Counted from the stretch's first letter, positions 26,003 to 35,906 are shown. The stretch is 64,000 bases of DNA from Robertkochia marina (GCF_004799345.1 NZ_SSMC01000001.1:558001-622000), one strand, 5' to 3'. Translations and numbers: made by a program. Notes: generated by a model not told the origin, from the sequence alone.

Positions 26003-27196
26003 ATGTACGGTAAAATCAAAGAACATCTGCAGCAAGAGCTGGAAGAGATCAAAGAAGCAGGACTCTATAAAAAAGAACGCATCATCACCTCTGCCCAGGG
26101 CGCTGAGATCACTATTTCAACCGGGGAAACCGTCATCAATTTTTGCGCAAACAACTACCTGGGGCTCTCCAACCATCCTGAGGTAGTTCAGGCAGCAAAG
26201 GACACCCTTGACTCGCATGGTTTCGGTATGTCGTCGGTACGATTCATCTGCGGAACACAGGATATTCACAAAGAACTGGAAGAAAAGATCGCCTCCTTTT
26301 ACGGCACAGAAGACACCATTCTCTACGCAGCGGCTTTTGATGCTAACGGAGGAGTTTTCGAACCCTTACTGGGGCCTGAAGATGCCATTATTTCTGATTC
26401 CCTGAACCATGCCTCTATTATAGACGGGGTTCGCCTTTGTAAAGCAGCCCGTTACCGGTACCAGAACAATGACATGGCAGATCTTGAGAACAAACTAAAA
26501 GAGGCCAATGACAATGGCGCCCGATTCAAGATCATCGTTACCGACGGGGTGTTTTCTATGGATGGCCTGGTGGCTCCCCTCGATCAGATATGCGATCTGG
26601 CAGACAAATACGACGCCATGGTCATGATCGATGAATGTCATGCAGCAGGATTCATAGGAGAGACTGGTAGAGGAACCCTTGAAGAAAAAAATGTGATGGG
26701 TCGTATTGACATCATCACCGGAACCCTCGGAAAGGCACTTGGGGGAGCCATGGGTGGATACACCACCGGAAAAAAGGAGATCATTGAAATTCTTCGCCAA
26801 CGTTCACGACCGTATCTGTTCTCTAACTCCCTGGCACCTAATATCGTGGGTGCCTCCATCAAGGTGTTTGACATGCTTTCAGAAAATACCGAACTGCGTG
26901 ACCGCCTGGAAGAAAACACTAATTACTTCAAAAAGGGTATGAAGGCAGCAGGATTTGATATAATTGATGGCGATTCTGCCATAGTACCTGTTATGCTTTA
27001 TGACGCCAAACTCTCACAGGTAATGGCAGACAAATTATTAGAAAAAGGCATCTATGTAATAGGATTTTTCTACCCGGTTGTTCCGAAAAATATGGCGCGT
27101 ATCAGGGTACAATTGTCGGCTGCTCATACTCGTAAACATTTGGATGATGCCATAAGTGCCTTTACTTCAGTTGGTAAGGAATTAGGTGTCATTTAA
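26003..27196 (+). CDS. kbl: Glycine C-acetyltransferase (2-amino-3-ketobutyrate CoA ligase)
   Basis: A 397-residue PLP enzyme of the alpha-oxoamine synthase family that splits 2-amino-3-ketobutyrate into glycine and acetyl-CoA, the second step of threonine breakdown. Diagnostic stretches are [39 protein letters not shown] and [14 protein letters not shown] (PLP lysine near 243), matching Kbl rather than BioF or HemA. Threonine dehydrogenase is not nearby. It lies 32 bp after the AddA-like gene and is followed by a hairpin TATTCTT-ACA-AAGAATA. Confidence 0.93.
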   Translation: MYGKIKEHLQQELEEIKEAGLYKKERIITSAQGAEITISTGETVINFCANNYLGLSNHPEVVQAAKDTLDSHGFGMSSVRFICGTQDIHKELEEKIASFYGTEDTILYAAAFDANGGVFEPLLGPEDAIISDSLNHASIIDGVRLCKAARYRYQNNDMADLENKLKEANDNGARFKIIVTDGVFSMDGLVAPLDQICDLADKYDAMVMIDECHAAGFIGETGRGTLEEKNVMGRIDIITGTLGKALGGAMGGYTTGKKEIIEILRQRSRPYLFSNSLAPNIVGASIKVFDMLSENTELRDRLEENTNYFKKGMKAAGFDIIDGDSAIVPVMLYDAKLSQVMADKLLEKGIYVIGFFYPVVPKNMARIRVQLSAAHTRKHLDDAISAFTSVGKELGVI

Positions 27197-27238
27197 CGTA
27201 TTCTTACAAAGAATATCTTAAAAATTTCTATATTTATT

Positions 27239-27269
27239 TTTGTTAATATGTAGTAACAACTTACATTTG
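27239..27269 (+). promoter_or_regulatory. Consensus promoter of the OmpA/TSP3 gene
   Basis: TTTG at 27239-27242, a 19-bp spacer and TACATTTG at 27262-27269: a full match to the Bacteroidota -33/-7 consensus. It predicts a leader of about 30 nt, consistent with strong expression of an abundant envelope protein. Confidence 0.8.
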
Positions 27270-27304
27270 TTAAGGAAATAACACTTAAAATTAAATAACT
27301 GAAC

Positions 27305-28660
27305 ATGAAAAATCTTGGCAAAATCTTAGTTGTTTTCCTATTGTTTATAGGAGTAAACAACGCAAATGCTCAAGACCACAACAACCCATGGCAGGTTAGT
27401 TTTGGTATAAACGCGATCGACGTTTTCCCAACTAATTCAGATAAGCCTTATTCGGGAGATTGGTTTGCAGAGTATTTTAACGTGACAGATCACTACAACA
27501 TCCTGCCTTCAATTTCTACGATTTCTGTTTCCCGCCATGTCGGAGACGGATTCTCAGTAGGCGTTCGAGGATCATTAAACCGTATCGACAAATTAGGAGA
27601 TACTGAGGTTGACGATCTGTCTCACTACGCTGTTGATGGTACTATCAAGTACAATCTTGTTAAAGAATCCTGGTTCCAGCCTTATATCGAAGTAGGGGGT
27701 GGTTATACCTGGATCGACGAGATCGGTGCCGGTACCCTTAATGGTGGCCTTGGTTTAAACTTCTGGTTTACCGACAACATCGGTATCAATGTTCAATCAT
27801 CTTATAAGCACGTATTCGAAGATTACGGTGTTGAGCATTTCCAGCATTTACTGGGACTTAACATCAAGTTCGGAGGAACTGATACTGATGGTGATGGCAT
27901 CTATGACAAAGATGATGCTTGTCCTGAAGTTGCAGGTTTGGAGCAATTCAACGGATGTCCTGACAGTGACGGTGACGGAATCGAAGATTCTAAAGATGCC
28001 TGTCCTAACGAAGCCGGTTCTCTTGATATGAACGGTTGTCCTGACAGCGACGGTGACGGTATTGCTGATAACGTTGACGAATGTCCTGAAGTAGCCGGTC
28101 TGGCTGAATTCAACGGATGTCCTGACAGTGACGGTGATGGAATCTCTGACAACAAAGATGAGTGTCCTAACGAAGCTGGTCCGGCTGAAAACAACGGATG
28201 CCCATGGCCTGATACTGACGGTGATGGTGTTCCGGATAAAGATGACCTTTGCCCAGAGAAAGTTGGTACAGTAGCTAACCAGGGTTGTCCTGAGGTTACT
28301 GAAGAAGTTCAGGCTGCTCTAAACAGCTATGCTAAGACCATCCTTTTCGATACAGGAAAATCAACTATCAAGGCTGAGTCTGAGCAAGTACTGAAAGATA
28401 TTATTGCAATTCTTCAACAGTACCCTAACTCACGATTCATGATCGAAGGTCACACTGACTCTACCGGTAGTGATGCGATCAATGAAAAGATCTCTAAAGA
28501 AAGAGCCGGTGCAGTTGAGGCGTACCTTGAAAATGCAGGTATCCCAAGTGACCGTTTAGAGTCTGAAGGTTACGGTGAGTCTAAACCAATTGCTTCTAAC
28601 CGTACTGCCGACGGAAGACGTCAGAACAGAAGGGTTGAGATCAACCTGATCAAAGAGTAG
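27305..28660 (+). CDS. OmpA-family outer-membrane protein with thrombospondin type 3 repeats
   Basis: A 451-residue protein with a signal peptide (1-23), an N-terminal beta-barrel of about 170 residues, a run of five calcium-binding TSP3 repeats ([60 protein letters not shown], each with CPE/CPN and GCP), and a C-terminal OmpA peptidoglycan-binding domain ([35 protein letters not shown]). It anchors the outer membrane to the cell wall. A consensus promoter precedes it and a strong terminator follows. Confidence 0.95.
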   Translation: MKNLGKILVVFLLFIGVNNANAQDHNNPWQVSFGINAIDVFPTNSDKPYSGDWFAEYFNVTDHYNILPSISTISVSRHVGDGFSVGVRGSLNRIDKLGDTEVDDLSHYAVDGTIKYNLVKESWFQPYIEVGGGYTWIDEIGAGTLNGGLGLNFWFTDNIGINVQSSYKHVFEDYGVEHFQHLLGLNIKFGGTDTDGDGIYDKDDACPEVAGLEQFNGCPDSDGDGIEDSKDACPNEAGSLDMNGCPDSDGDGIADNVDECPEVAGLAEFNGCPDSDGDGISDNKDECPNEAGPAENNGCPWPDTDGDGVPDKDDLCPEKVGTVANQGCPEVTEEVQAALNSYAKTILFDTGKSTIKAESEQVLKDIIAILQQYPNSRFMIEGHTDSTGSDAINEKISKERAGAVEAYLENAGIPSDRLESEGYGESKPIASNRTADGRRQNRRVEINLIKE

Positions 28661-28681
28661 ATAACTAATACCTCTTTATAT

Positions 28682-28716
28682 AAAAAGCGCTCCGGAATTT
28701 CCGGGGCGTTTTTTTT
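28682..28716 (+). terminator. Rho-independent terminator after the OmpA gene
   Basis: A 14-bp stem with two G-U pairs (AAAAAGCGCTCCGG against CCGGGGCGTTTTTT), a short AATTT-type loop, and a continuing U run. Confidence 0.88.
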
Positions 28717-28737
28717 ATTTTTATGCTTCTCTAAAGC

Positions 28738-31521
28738 ATGTCCATGAAAAGTTTCCTTGCAGAAGTCATCTCAGAAATATATTCCCGTCACCCGAATAAC
28801 CTACAAGACCTCATTCTGGTATTGCCCAGTAAACGAGCAGGGGCATTTCTCAAAAAAGAATTGAAAGGACTCATTGTAAAAACCACCTTTCTTCCCACCA
28901 TTTACAGTATTGAAGAGTTTGTACAGGAAATTGCCAATCTAAAGCAGGCCAATAATCTGGAGCTCCTTTTTGAACTTTACCAAATTTATTGTCGCTTAAC
29001 TCCAGACGAACACAGGGATACCCTATATGAATTTACAAGCTGGGGAACCACTGCTATCCAGGATTTTAATGAGATCGACCGATACCTCATCGATCCGGAC
29101 AAGGTTTTCGATCATCTTTTTAACATCAAGGAACTCGATCATTGGACCCATGCGGAGGAAAAAACAACCCTACAGGAGAATTACCTGAATTTCTGGAAGG
29201 AGCTTAAAACCCTCTATCACGACTATACGGCAGCGCTGACCGCCAAAGGACTTGGTTATCAGGGCATGATCTACCGCGAAGCCAGTGAGCAGGTAGAATA
29301 TTATTTACAGGCCAACCAGGAACGACCACATTATTTCATAGGTTTCAATGCCCTGAACAAGGCTGAAAGTGCCATCCTACAAGAAATACTGGCTAATTGT
29401 GAGGGAGAGATCTACTGGGATATCGATCGGGAATTTATGGAGGATGCCGACCATGATGCCTCACTTTTTTTAAGAAACATTAAAAACGAGTGGCCGCATA
29501 TTCAAAAAAACGGCTTTAAATATATTGCAGACCATTACCACAAACCCAAAGAAATAGATCTTGTGGGCATACCGGGTAATATACAGCAAGCCAAATACAT
29601 CGGAAACCTTCTGACCTCTATTCAACATGAAGAAGCTTCAATAGAAAATACTGCTGTGGTACTGGGGCAGGAAGCCTTATTGCCCGCCATCCTTAATGCC
29701 ATACCCGGGGAGATAGAAAATATTAATATCACCAGTGGTTTCCCATTACAACACACTCCTTTTGCCAGTCTTTTTGATACCCTGATACAAAGCTGGCACA
29801 AGAGCCAAAATAATAAGTGGTATTACCGGGACCTTGACAGTATCTTAACACATCCCGCAGCTCAGGGTATACTACCCCAGTCACTCATCAACAAGGGACT
29901 GGAAGCCATTAGTAAGGAAAATATTATTTATGTAACCACCACCCGAATCCACGAGCTGTTTAGTAACGCTGTAAATTCAAATATAACCCTGCTTTTTCCC
30001 GATCTGCGCCAGGCCAACATCAACGACCTCATTAAAAATTGCAGTGATCTCACGCTGACATTAAGAGATCATTATAACGAACAGGAACATCACAACCCTG
30101 TTTACCTGCAGTATTTATACAGGTTTTTCCAGGTATTTAATCAATTGGACACTATACAGTCAAAATACCACACAGTAAATGACCTGCGTGCTTTATTACA
30201 GGTGTATCGCGATCTGCTGGTAAAAGAAACCATCGATTTTCAGGGAGAACCCTTATCAGGACTACAGGTAATGGGTATGCTTGAGAGCAGAAACCTCGAC
30301 TTTGACAGGGTCATCATCAGCTCTGTGAACGAGGGAGTATTACCCGGTGGAAAAAGCCAGAATTCCTTCCTCCCTTTCGACCTGAAGATCCATTACGGTC
30401 TCCCTACCTATAAAGAAAAAGACGCTGTTTACACCTATCACTTTTACAGGCTCTTACAACGGGCCAAAAAAGTACACCTTTTATACAATACAGCCACTGA
30501 CTCCCTGGACGGTGGTGAAAAAAGCAGGTTCATTCAGCAACTGCTGTTAAGCAACAATCCAAAACACAGGATACGAGAAATCCTGGCAAGCCCAACCCTT
30601 GCCACCACTCCTAAAGAGCTGGTGACTCTTGCCAAATCTGAAGGACTTCTCAACAGGTTAAAACAGGTTGCCGGCGAAGGATTTTCACCTTCCTCCCTTA
30701 CCAATTATATCCGCAACCCCATAGATTTTTACAAACAAAGGGTGTTGGGTATTAAAGAAATGGACATGGTAGAAGAAACAGTTGCTGCAAATACCATGGG
30801 TACCATTGTTCACGATAGCCTGGAGGAACTCTTTACTCCTTATATCGGCAAAGAACTTTTACCGAATGACATCGCTGTAATTCGCAAAAATCTGGTAGAT
30901 GTAGTCACCAAGAATTTCACGTTGAGCTATTCTGCTCCTGAGACGGCCCGGGGACAAAACCTGATCAGCTTTCATGTCGCAAAAAAATATGTTGAAAAAT
31001 ATCTTGACTACGAAGCCGCCCGTCTTAAAGAAGGCAAAAAGATCAGGATCCTGGCACTGGAGAACGATGTTCCCGTTCAACTCGATATTCCGGGCCTTGA
31101 TTTCCCGGTAAAGATCAAGGGAAAGGTTGACCGCATAGAAGAAGTTGACGGGGTATGGACCGTTGTCGACTACAAGACCGGAGCGGTACAACCCGGAGAC
31201 CTGAAGATCTATGATTGGGATCTTATGCTTGAAGATTACAAATACAGTAAAGCCTTCCAGGTATTATGCTATGTATATATGATGCGTAATAGTATACCGG
31301 AGCATTGCGAGGTACAAGCCGGAATTATAAGCCTGAAAAGTATTGGCAATGAATTCATGCCGTTTGCCAAGGCCGATGCCCCAAGAGCCCGAAATGCCAT
31401 AAATAAGGTAACTCCGGAGATCCTCGATGAATTTGAGAGTAAATTATTCAAACTCATTCGGGAGATCTGCGACCCCGGTATCCCCTTTACAGAAAAAGAA
31501 ATTAAAAGTTATGACTATTAA
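28738..31521 (+). CDS. PD-(D/E)XK nuclease family protein (AddB-like)
   Basis: A 927-residue protein. LILVLPSKRAGAFLKKEL at the start corresponds to the degenerate helicase motif I of AddB-type subunits. The middle holds the inactive helicase fold (IISSVNEGVLPGGKSQNSFLP near 525). The C-terminus carries the nuclease: SPSSLTNYIRNPIDFY (about 655), HDSLEELF, and VVDYKTGAVQPGD (about 808). I see no four-cysteine iron-sulfur staple of Firmicutes AddB. It should pair with the helicase at 22815, although kbl and an OmpA gene lie between them. An ATG two codons later is an alternative start. It overlaps the next gene by 11 bp. Confidence 0.88.
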   Translation: MSMKSFLAEVISEIYSRHPNNLQDLILVLPSKRAGAFLKKELKGLIVKTTFLPTIYSIEEFVQEIANLKQANNLELLFELYQIYCRLTPDEHRDTLYEFTSWGTTAIQDFNEIDRYLIDPDKVFDHLFNIKELDHWTHAEEKTTLQENYLNFWKELKTLYHDYTAALTAKGLGYQGMIYREASEQVEYYLQANQERPHYFIGFNALNKAESAILQEILANCEGEIYWDIDREFMEDADHDASLFLRNIKNEWPHIQKNGFKYIADHYHKPKEIDLVGIPGNIQQAKYIGNLLTSIQHEEASIENTAVVLGQEALLPAILNAIPGEIENINITSGFPLQHTPFASLFDTLIQSWHKSQNNKWYYRDLDSILTHPAAQGILPQSLINKGLEAISKENIIYVTTTRIHELFSNAVNSNITLLFPDLRQANINDLIKNCSDLTLTLRDHYNEQEHHNPVYLQYLYRFFQVFNQLDTIQSKYHTVNDLRALLQVYRDLLVKETIDFQGEPLSGLQVMGMLESRNLDFDRVIISSVNEGVLPGGKSQNSFLPFDLKIHYGLPTYKEKDAVYTYHFYRLLQRAKKVHLLYNTATDSLDGGEKSRFIQQLLLSNNPKHRIREILASPTLATTPKELVTLAKSEGLLNRLKQVAGEGFSPSSLTNYIRNPIDFYKQRVLGIKEMDMVEETVAANTMGTIVHDSLEELFTPYIGKELLPNDIAVIRKNLVDVVTKNFTLSYSAPETARGQNLISFHVAKKYVEKYLDYEAARLKEGKKIRILALENDVPVQLDIPGLDFPVKIKGKVDRIEEVDGVWTVVDYKTGAVQPGDLKIYDWDLMLEDYKYSKAFQVLCYVYMMRNSIPEHCEVQAGIISLKSIGNEFMPFAKADAPRARNAINKVTPEILDEFESKLFKLIREICDPGIPFTEKEIKSYDY

Positions 31522-32335
31522 ACAACAACACATTCTTGACGGAATTCACGGACGCCCTATTCCTGTTGACCTCCACATACCCGAAAACCATAATGGCCGG
31601 ACCGTGATCTTTTGTCACGGCTACAAAGGATTTAAAGACTGGGGTTGCTGGGATTTGGTTGCTGAACGGTTTACCGCTGCCAATTTTATCTTTTTAAAGT
31701 TTAATTTCTCTCATAACGGAGGTACCATTTCGCAACCCATAGATTTTCCCGACCCCGAAGCTTTTGCGCTGAATAACTTTACGAAAGAGCTGGACGATCT
31801 GAACACCGTTATAGATTTTACAACATCGGCAGCCAGCATCAACCCCAAAGACCTTCACTTGGTTGGGCATTCAAGGGGAGGCGGTATCGTTACCATTAAG
31901 ACCGCAGAAGATAAGCGGGTAAGCTCTGTAAGCAGTTGGGCCGGCGTTAGTGATTTTAAGGCACGGTTCGCCGATGAAAAGACTCTTGCCTACTGGAAAG
32001 AAAAAGGCGTGATCTATATTGAAAACAGTCGTACAAAACAACAGCTGCCCCATTACTATCAATTCTACGAGGACTTTATAGCCAATGAAGATCGATTCAA
32101 TATCAGAAGAGCAACAGAGAATCTCAATGTGCCCCACCTGATCGTTCATGGAACAGAAGATCCTACTGTAAACGTAAAAGAAGCAAAGGCCTTGCGCTCC
32201 TGGAACCCTGAGGCACAATTACAACTCATCGATGGAGCCGACCACGTATTCGGAGGTGCCCATCCGTGGAATAGTCAACATTTACCACAGCACCTTAACG
32301 AGGTGGTCGATGTTACTCTGAGGTTTTTAAAGTAA
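31511..32335 (+). CDS. Alpha/beta hydrolase
   Basis: A 274-residue serine hydrolase; the start at 31511 (MTIKQQHILDGIHG) overlaps the AddB stop by 11 bp. Motifs: FCHGYKGFKDWG (oxyanion region), LVGHSRGGGI nucleophile elbow with Ser near 129, VHGTEDPTV acid, and GADHVFGG catalytic His. No signal peptide, so cytosolic. Similar proteins are called dienelactone hydrolase-like or acyl-peptidase-like; the substrate is unknown. Coupled translation with the AddB-like gene is implied by the overlap. Confidence 0.88.
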   Translation: MTIKQQHILDGIHGRPIPVDLHIPENHNGRTVIFCHGYKGFKDWGCWDLVAERFTAANFIFLKFNFSHNGGTISQPIDFPDPEAFALNNFTKELDDLNTVIDFTTSAASINPKDLHLVGHSRGGGIVTIKTAEDKRVSSVSSWAGVSDFKARFADEKTLAYWKEKGVIYIENSRTKQQLPHYYQFYEDFIANEDRFNIRRATENLNVPHLIVHGTEDPTVNVKEAKALRSWNPEAQLQLIDGADHVFGGAHPWNSQHLPQHLNEVVDVTLRFLK

Positions 32336-32442
32336 CCCTAAGACATTCAAAGTATAAAATCTTTACCCCGGGTGTTTTTAGAAGGTTACTGCATTGGTTA
32401 TTTTGATAATTTAGCACTATTCATTATACCAAGAATCAACCC

Positions 32443-33435
32443 GTGCAATACACTAAGATCTCTACCGACAAATATTTTGATCTCTCCAGGTTTCCAAAGG
32501 GAGAGATCTCGAAATTCTGGCTTCATATCATCAATAATGGCCTGGGCGAACCCATACGTGTACCTATTTTGGTAGCCCGCGGCAAGAAGGATGGTCCGAT
32601 ACTTGGATTAAATGCAGCCTTGCACGGTAATGAACTAAACGGTATCAATGTGATACAACGTCTATTTGACCGACTGAATAATAGCGAAGATATTCATGGC
32701 ACCGTTATAGGGATCCTCGTAGCCAACGTTCCGGGTGTGCTCCTGGGGCAGCGACGATTTAATGATGACTTTGACCTGAACCGTCAGGCACCCGGATCTG
32801 AAAACGGTATTGCCAGCAGCCTGTATATCAACCGGCTTATAGAAAGAGTGATCAAAAATTTCGATTACTTTTTAGACCTCCACACCACAGGTTACGGTAA
32901 ACAAAATTGCTGGCATATCAGGGCAGACCTTAAGGATAAGGAAACGAAGAACCTGGCCCTTTTACAAAATCCCGAAGCGGTTCTACACAGTACTCCCGAT
33001 GAACAAACTCTCAGGGGTTATGCCTCCTCCCTGGGTATAAAATCGCTTACCCTGGAATTAAAAGATCCCTCCATTTTTCAACCCGATGTAGTAAACGATG
33101 CCATTGTGGGTATCTGGAACGTCATGCATTACCTGAAAATGGTTCCTACCCCCATATCTTGTACCCTGGAAGACACGTGGCTTGTTGAACGCTCCTCCTG
33201 GCTGCGCTCAAATGCAGGAGGCATCTTGACCGTCTTCCCTGAAATCCTAACCCATGTCGAAGAAGGCGAGAAGATCGCAGAGGTTCGCAATATTTTCGGG
33301 GAGCTCAACCGGGAATTCTTTGCACCCAATGCGGGCCTGGTGCTGGCAAAGAATGTAAACCCCATTGCGCAATCCGGGAGTGCCATTTTAAACCTTGCAC
33401 ACCAGATCGAAAAGATCGATTGCAGCATCACTTAA
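32443..33435 (+). CDS. Succinylglutamate desuccinylase/aspartoacylase family protein
   Basis: A 330-residue zinc carboxypeptidase-fold enzyme with a GTG start. Zinc and catalytic motifs are LHGNELNGI (about 65), RRFNDDFDLNR (the substrate-binding Asn-Arg segment) and DLHTTGYG with the third zinc His (about 147). The C-terminal VLAKNVNPIAQSGSAI belongs to the AstE/AspA-like clade. It probably hydrolyses an N-acyl amino acid amide; exact substrate unknown. It lies 108 bp after the hydrolase and converges on the SDR gene with 9 bp between stops. Confidence 0.88.
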   Translation: MQYTKISTDKYFDLSRFPKGEISKFWLHIINNGLGEPIRVPILVARGKKDGPILGLNAALHGNELNGINVIQRLFDRLNNSEDIHGTVIGILVANVPGVLLGQRRFNDDFDLNRQAPGSENGIASSLYINRLIERVIKNFDYFLDLHTTGYGKQNCWHIRADLKDKETKNLALLQNPEAVLHSTPDEQTLRGYASSLGIKSLTLELKDPSIFQPDVVNDAIVGIWNVMHYLKMVPTPISCTLEDTWLVERSSWLRSNAGGILTVFPEILTHVEEGEKIAEVRNIFGELNREFFAPNAGLVLAKNVNPIAQSGSAILNLAHQIEKIDCSIT

Positions 33436-33444
33436 CTCCGGAAC

Positions 33445-34161
33445 CTATTTCTTGTCAGGACGTGTTGGCCTGACCTCTACCTTACTTGGCAGGGTACGGG
33501 GATGCATCTTGAGCAGGTCCACTACAAGCTCTCCAAGGTCTTCCGGCTGAATCTTCCAGGCATCAGCCTCTGAATCGGGTGTATGACCATTAAAATGCGA
33601 GGCTACAGAACCCGGCATGATCGTGGTTACTTTGATATCATACTGCCTGAGATCAAGCATGGCCGCCTGGGTAAATCCGACAACCCCAAATTTAGAAGCA
33701 TTGTAGCCTGCAGCCGTTGGGAAAAAATTAGTGCCGGCAAGGCTGGCAAGAGTCATATAATATCCTTTGGAGCTTTTCAATGCTTCTACCGAAGCTTTCA
33801 GGGTATAGAATGCACCGGTAAGATTGGTTTCAATCATCTGAACCCAATGCTCAGGATCCATTTCATCTACAGGGGCAAAATGCCCCAATCCTGCATTGGC
33901 AAGAACAAGATCCAATTGTCCGAATTTCTCCAGGATAGCTGTAACCGCTTTTTGCTCTGATTTCAGCTCTCGTACATCAGACCCAAGTCCGAGCACCCGT
34001 TCCGCATCATTACTCAAATTGGCAGCGGCTTTCACCGCATCCGCCTCATTACGACCACTAATAGCTACTCTCATACCTGCATCGAGCAATACCTTTGCGA
34101 TACCATAACCAATTCCCTTTGTACCTCCTGTAATGTAAGCTACCTTGTCTTTGATCTCCAT
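33445..34161 (-). CDS. Short-chain dehydrogenase/reductase (classical SDR)
   Basis: A 238-residue NAD(P)-dependent oxidoreductase. ITGGTKGIGYG (TGxxxGxG cofactor motif) is at the start, NAGLG follows, then Ser in LASLAG and YNASKFG with the catalytic Tyr and Lys. ISGRN after the second strand favours NADP(H). Substrate is unknown; it resembles FabG-like and sepiapterin-reductase-like SDRs. Its promoter contains a perfect palindrome that could be an operator. Confidence 0.9.
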   Translation of the reverse strand: MEIKDKVAYITGGTKGIGYGIAKVLLDAGMRVAISGRNEADAVKAAANLSNDAERVLGLGSDVRELKSEQKAVTAILEKFGQLDLVLANAGLGHFAPVDEMDPEHWVQMIETNLTGAFYTLKASVEALKSSKGYYMTLASLAGTNFFPTAAGYNASKFGVVGFTQAAMLDLRQYDIKVTTIMPGSVASHFNGHTPDSEADAWKIQPEDLGELVVDLLKMHPRTLPSKVEVRPTRPDKK

Positions 34162-34179
34162 AAGTCTTGTTTTTTACCT

Positions 34180-34209
34180 TAAAGATACAGCTTTGAAAGG
34201 GCTTTCAAA
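34180..34209 (-). promoter_or_regulatory. SDR promoter with an internal palindrome
   Basis: On the minus strand TTTG (ending 34206) and TATCTTTA (34187-34180) are spaced 18 bp. The palindrome TTTGAAAG-GG-CTTTCAAA covers 34192-34209, that is the -33 element and the upstream half of the spacer. A repressor bound there would block the promoter. Confidence 0.45.
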
Positions 34210-34255
34210 AAATCATCTAAAAACCATTCCCTTTAAAGATTCTCATCTTTAGTTT

Positions 34256-34346
34256 GAGGAACGAGTTTGAGGGACGAGTTTGAGGAACGAGTTTGAGGAA
34301 CGAGTTTGAGGAACGAGTTTGAGGAACGAGTTTGAGGAACGAGTTT
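34256..34346. repeat. Seven tandem 13-bp repeats (GAGGAACGAGTTT)
   Basis: Seven direct copies follow head to tail with a single substitution (GAGGGACGAGTTT in unit two), plus partial units at both ends. They lie 60 bp upstream of the four-helix-bundle gene. The 19 bases GAGTTTGAGGGACGAGTTT at 34263-34281 reappear as an exact inverted copy at 34879-34897 on the other side of that gene. Confidence 0.9.
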
Positions 34347-34408
34347 GAGGAATTGTTTATTGATAAAATTCTATATAGAAAATTTACTATATTTATAATA
34401 AAAATACA

Positions 34409-34792
34409 ATGTTTATTTTCGAAAAATTAGAGGTGTACAACAAGGCAAAGTCATTTAATTTAAGCCTAAGAAAATACTCCAAGAGACTGTCAAACGATCC
34501 CTTTATTTTAGACCAACTTAACCGTGGATCCTTCAGCATATTACTTAACATTTCTGAAGGTTCAGGTAGAATTACTCCCAGGTATCAGGCACATTTTTAT
34601 ACAATTGCAAGAGGATCAACACTGGAATGCGCTTCCATTTTGGACTATTTAAAAGATGCCGACACCATTGAAGACTCATTTTTAAACAGTCGTTTTAAGG
34701 AACTTGATGAAATCTCCAGAATGTTGTTCGCTATGATTCGAACAAATCGAATAAAACATAAAGACGGGAGTCATAAAGCCGAATGGGGCTAA
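34409..34792 (+). CDS. Four-helix-bundle protein, 23S rRNA IVS family
   Basis: A 127-residue all-helical protein. FEKLEVYNKAKSFNLSLRK at the start, LDQLNRGSFSILLNISEGSGR in the middle and YTIARGSTLECASILDYL after it are the signature of the family first seen in intervening sequences of 23S rRNA genes (TIGR02436-type). The molecular role is not established. Here it is away from rRNA, between 13-bp repeats on the left and a 19-base inverted copy on the right, so it may be a small mobile cassette. AT content is higher than that of neighbouring genes. Confidence 0.88.
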   Translation: MFIFEKLEVYNKAKSFNLSLRKYSKRLSNDPFILDQLNRGSFSILLNISEGSGRITPRYQAHFYTIARGSTLECASILDYLKDADTIEDSFLNSRFKELDEISRMLFAMIRTNRIKHKDGSHKAEWG

Positions 34793-34878
34793 TTTCACAA
34801 TACTCCTTTTAACCGCAAGCACTTCTACTAATTGTCTAAATGTTAATGATGCTACAGTGCGTCCTCCCCACCAAACTG

Positions 34879-34897
34879 AAACTCGTCCCTCAAACTC
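34879..34897. repeat. Inverted copy of the 13-bp repeat
   Basis: AAACTCGTCCCTCAAACTC is the exact reverse complement of part of the tandem array at 34256-34346. Its last two bases overlap the stop codon of the O-methyltransferase gene. Confidence 0.8.
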
Positions 34898-35906
34898 ACT
34901 TCCTCACGGCTTCCACCACGCTCACCTCAGGCGTCACAGGAACAACCCTTTCTAACTTCAGGCATGACCTGTCAAATAGTTCCTCAAATTCTTCCTTGGT
35001 ACGTTCTTTACCACCTATGAGCAGCATGGTCAGGTCCAGCCATTTAAACGGATGAGGGTCGTTTCCGGGAGGGATAACCGCTTCTACTACCAGTACCTTA
35101 CCTTTTGGATTCATGGCTTTACAGCAATTACTTAAAATCTTGACGGCGTCTTCATCATTCCAGTCATGTAAAATATGCCTGAGTATATAGGCATCACCAT
35201 CGGCCGGCACTTCATTAAAGAAATTACCTCCTACACAGTCTGCCCGGTCTTTCATGCCCCAGCTTTTCATATTCTCTGCAGATCTTTTTACCACATGGGG
35301 CAGGTCGAACAAAATACCCTTTAAATGAGCATGCTTTCTGAATAACTGGTATAAAACCTCCCCGTTACCCCCGCCAACATCAACGATGGTCTTAAAGCCC
35401 GAAAAATCATAGGTGTCAATCATGGGGCGGGTTTCTCCTCCATGGATGTCGGTCATCATACGATCAAAGATCTTTGCTTCATCCTGATGCACATTAAAAT
35501 ATTCAAAGACGGGCATTCCGTGATGCACCTCAAAGCCTCCCTTTCCGGTTTTCACACTATACAAAAGTTCCTGGAAAGCCGGATACATTACCTTACCTAT
35601 TCCCAGGGCCATCGCCTTTACACTTTGCGGATGAGCATACCGCAAACACTCAGCCATTGGGGTCATCAAAAATTGTCCTTCCTCGTTCTCCCTGAACACC
35701 CCTACAGAGGCCAGGGCTCTTAACAGGCGGTACAAGGCCTTCGGCTGGGCACCCGCCTTAGCAGCTAGGTCTTCCACCGACATATTTTGATGGGAGGCTA
35801 TCAACTCGGCGAGATCAAGCTTTGCTGCCGTATACAGTGCCTGGTTGATGGCATATCCGGAGATCATTTGAACAAGTTGTTGATGAGGAGTGGGTTGATT
35901 ATTCAT
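34896..35906 (-). CDS. SAM-dependent O-methyltransferase (COMT/CrtF-like)
   Basis: A 336-residue enzyme of the plant-COMT-like family. An N-terminal winged-helix dimerisation domain (residues 10-100: ALYTAAKLDLAELIA, KALYRLLRALASVGVF) precedes a Rossmann methyltransferase domain with TIVDVGGGNGEVLYQL, GILFDLPHVV and the catalytic ILHDWNDEDAVKIL. Relatives methylate phenolics, carotenoids or polyketides; the substrate is not evident, and no carotenoid or polyketide genes adjoin. Its stop codon overlaps a short repeat copy. Confidence 0.87.
   Translation of the reverse strand: MNNQPTPHQQLVQMISGYAINQALYTAAKLDLAELIASHQNMSVEDLAAKAGAQPKALYRLLRALASVGVFRENEEGQFLMTPMAECLRYAHPQSVKAMALGIGKVMYPAFQELLYSVKTGKGGFEVHHGMPVFEYFNVHQDEAKIFDRMMTDIHGGETRPMIDTYDFSGFKTIVDVGGGNGEVLYQLFRKHAHLKGILFDLPHVVKRSAENMKSWGMKDRADCVGGNFFNEVPADGDAYILRHILHDWNDEDAVKILSNCCKAMNPKGKVLVVEAVIPPGNDPHPFKWLDLTMLLIGGKERTKEEFEELFDRSCLKLERVVPVTPEVSVVEAVRK

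Noticed and set aside
28031-28194. Antisense frame across the TSP3 repeats as a repeat protein
   Set aside because: The Ser/Pro-rich repeats are a mirror of the DSDGDG coding repeats on the other strand.
34256-34346. Possible CRISPR array
   Set aside because: The 13-bp units are directly contiguous with no spacers and no cas genes are present.
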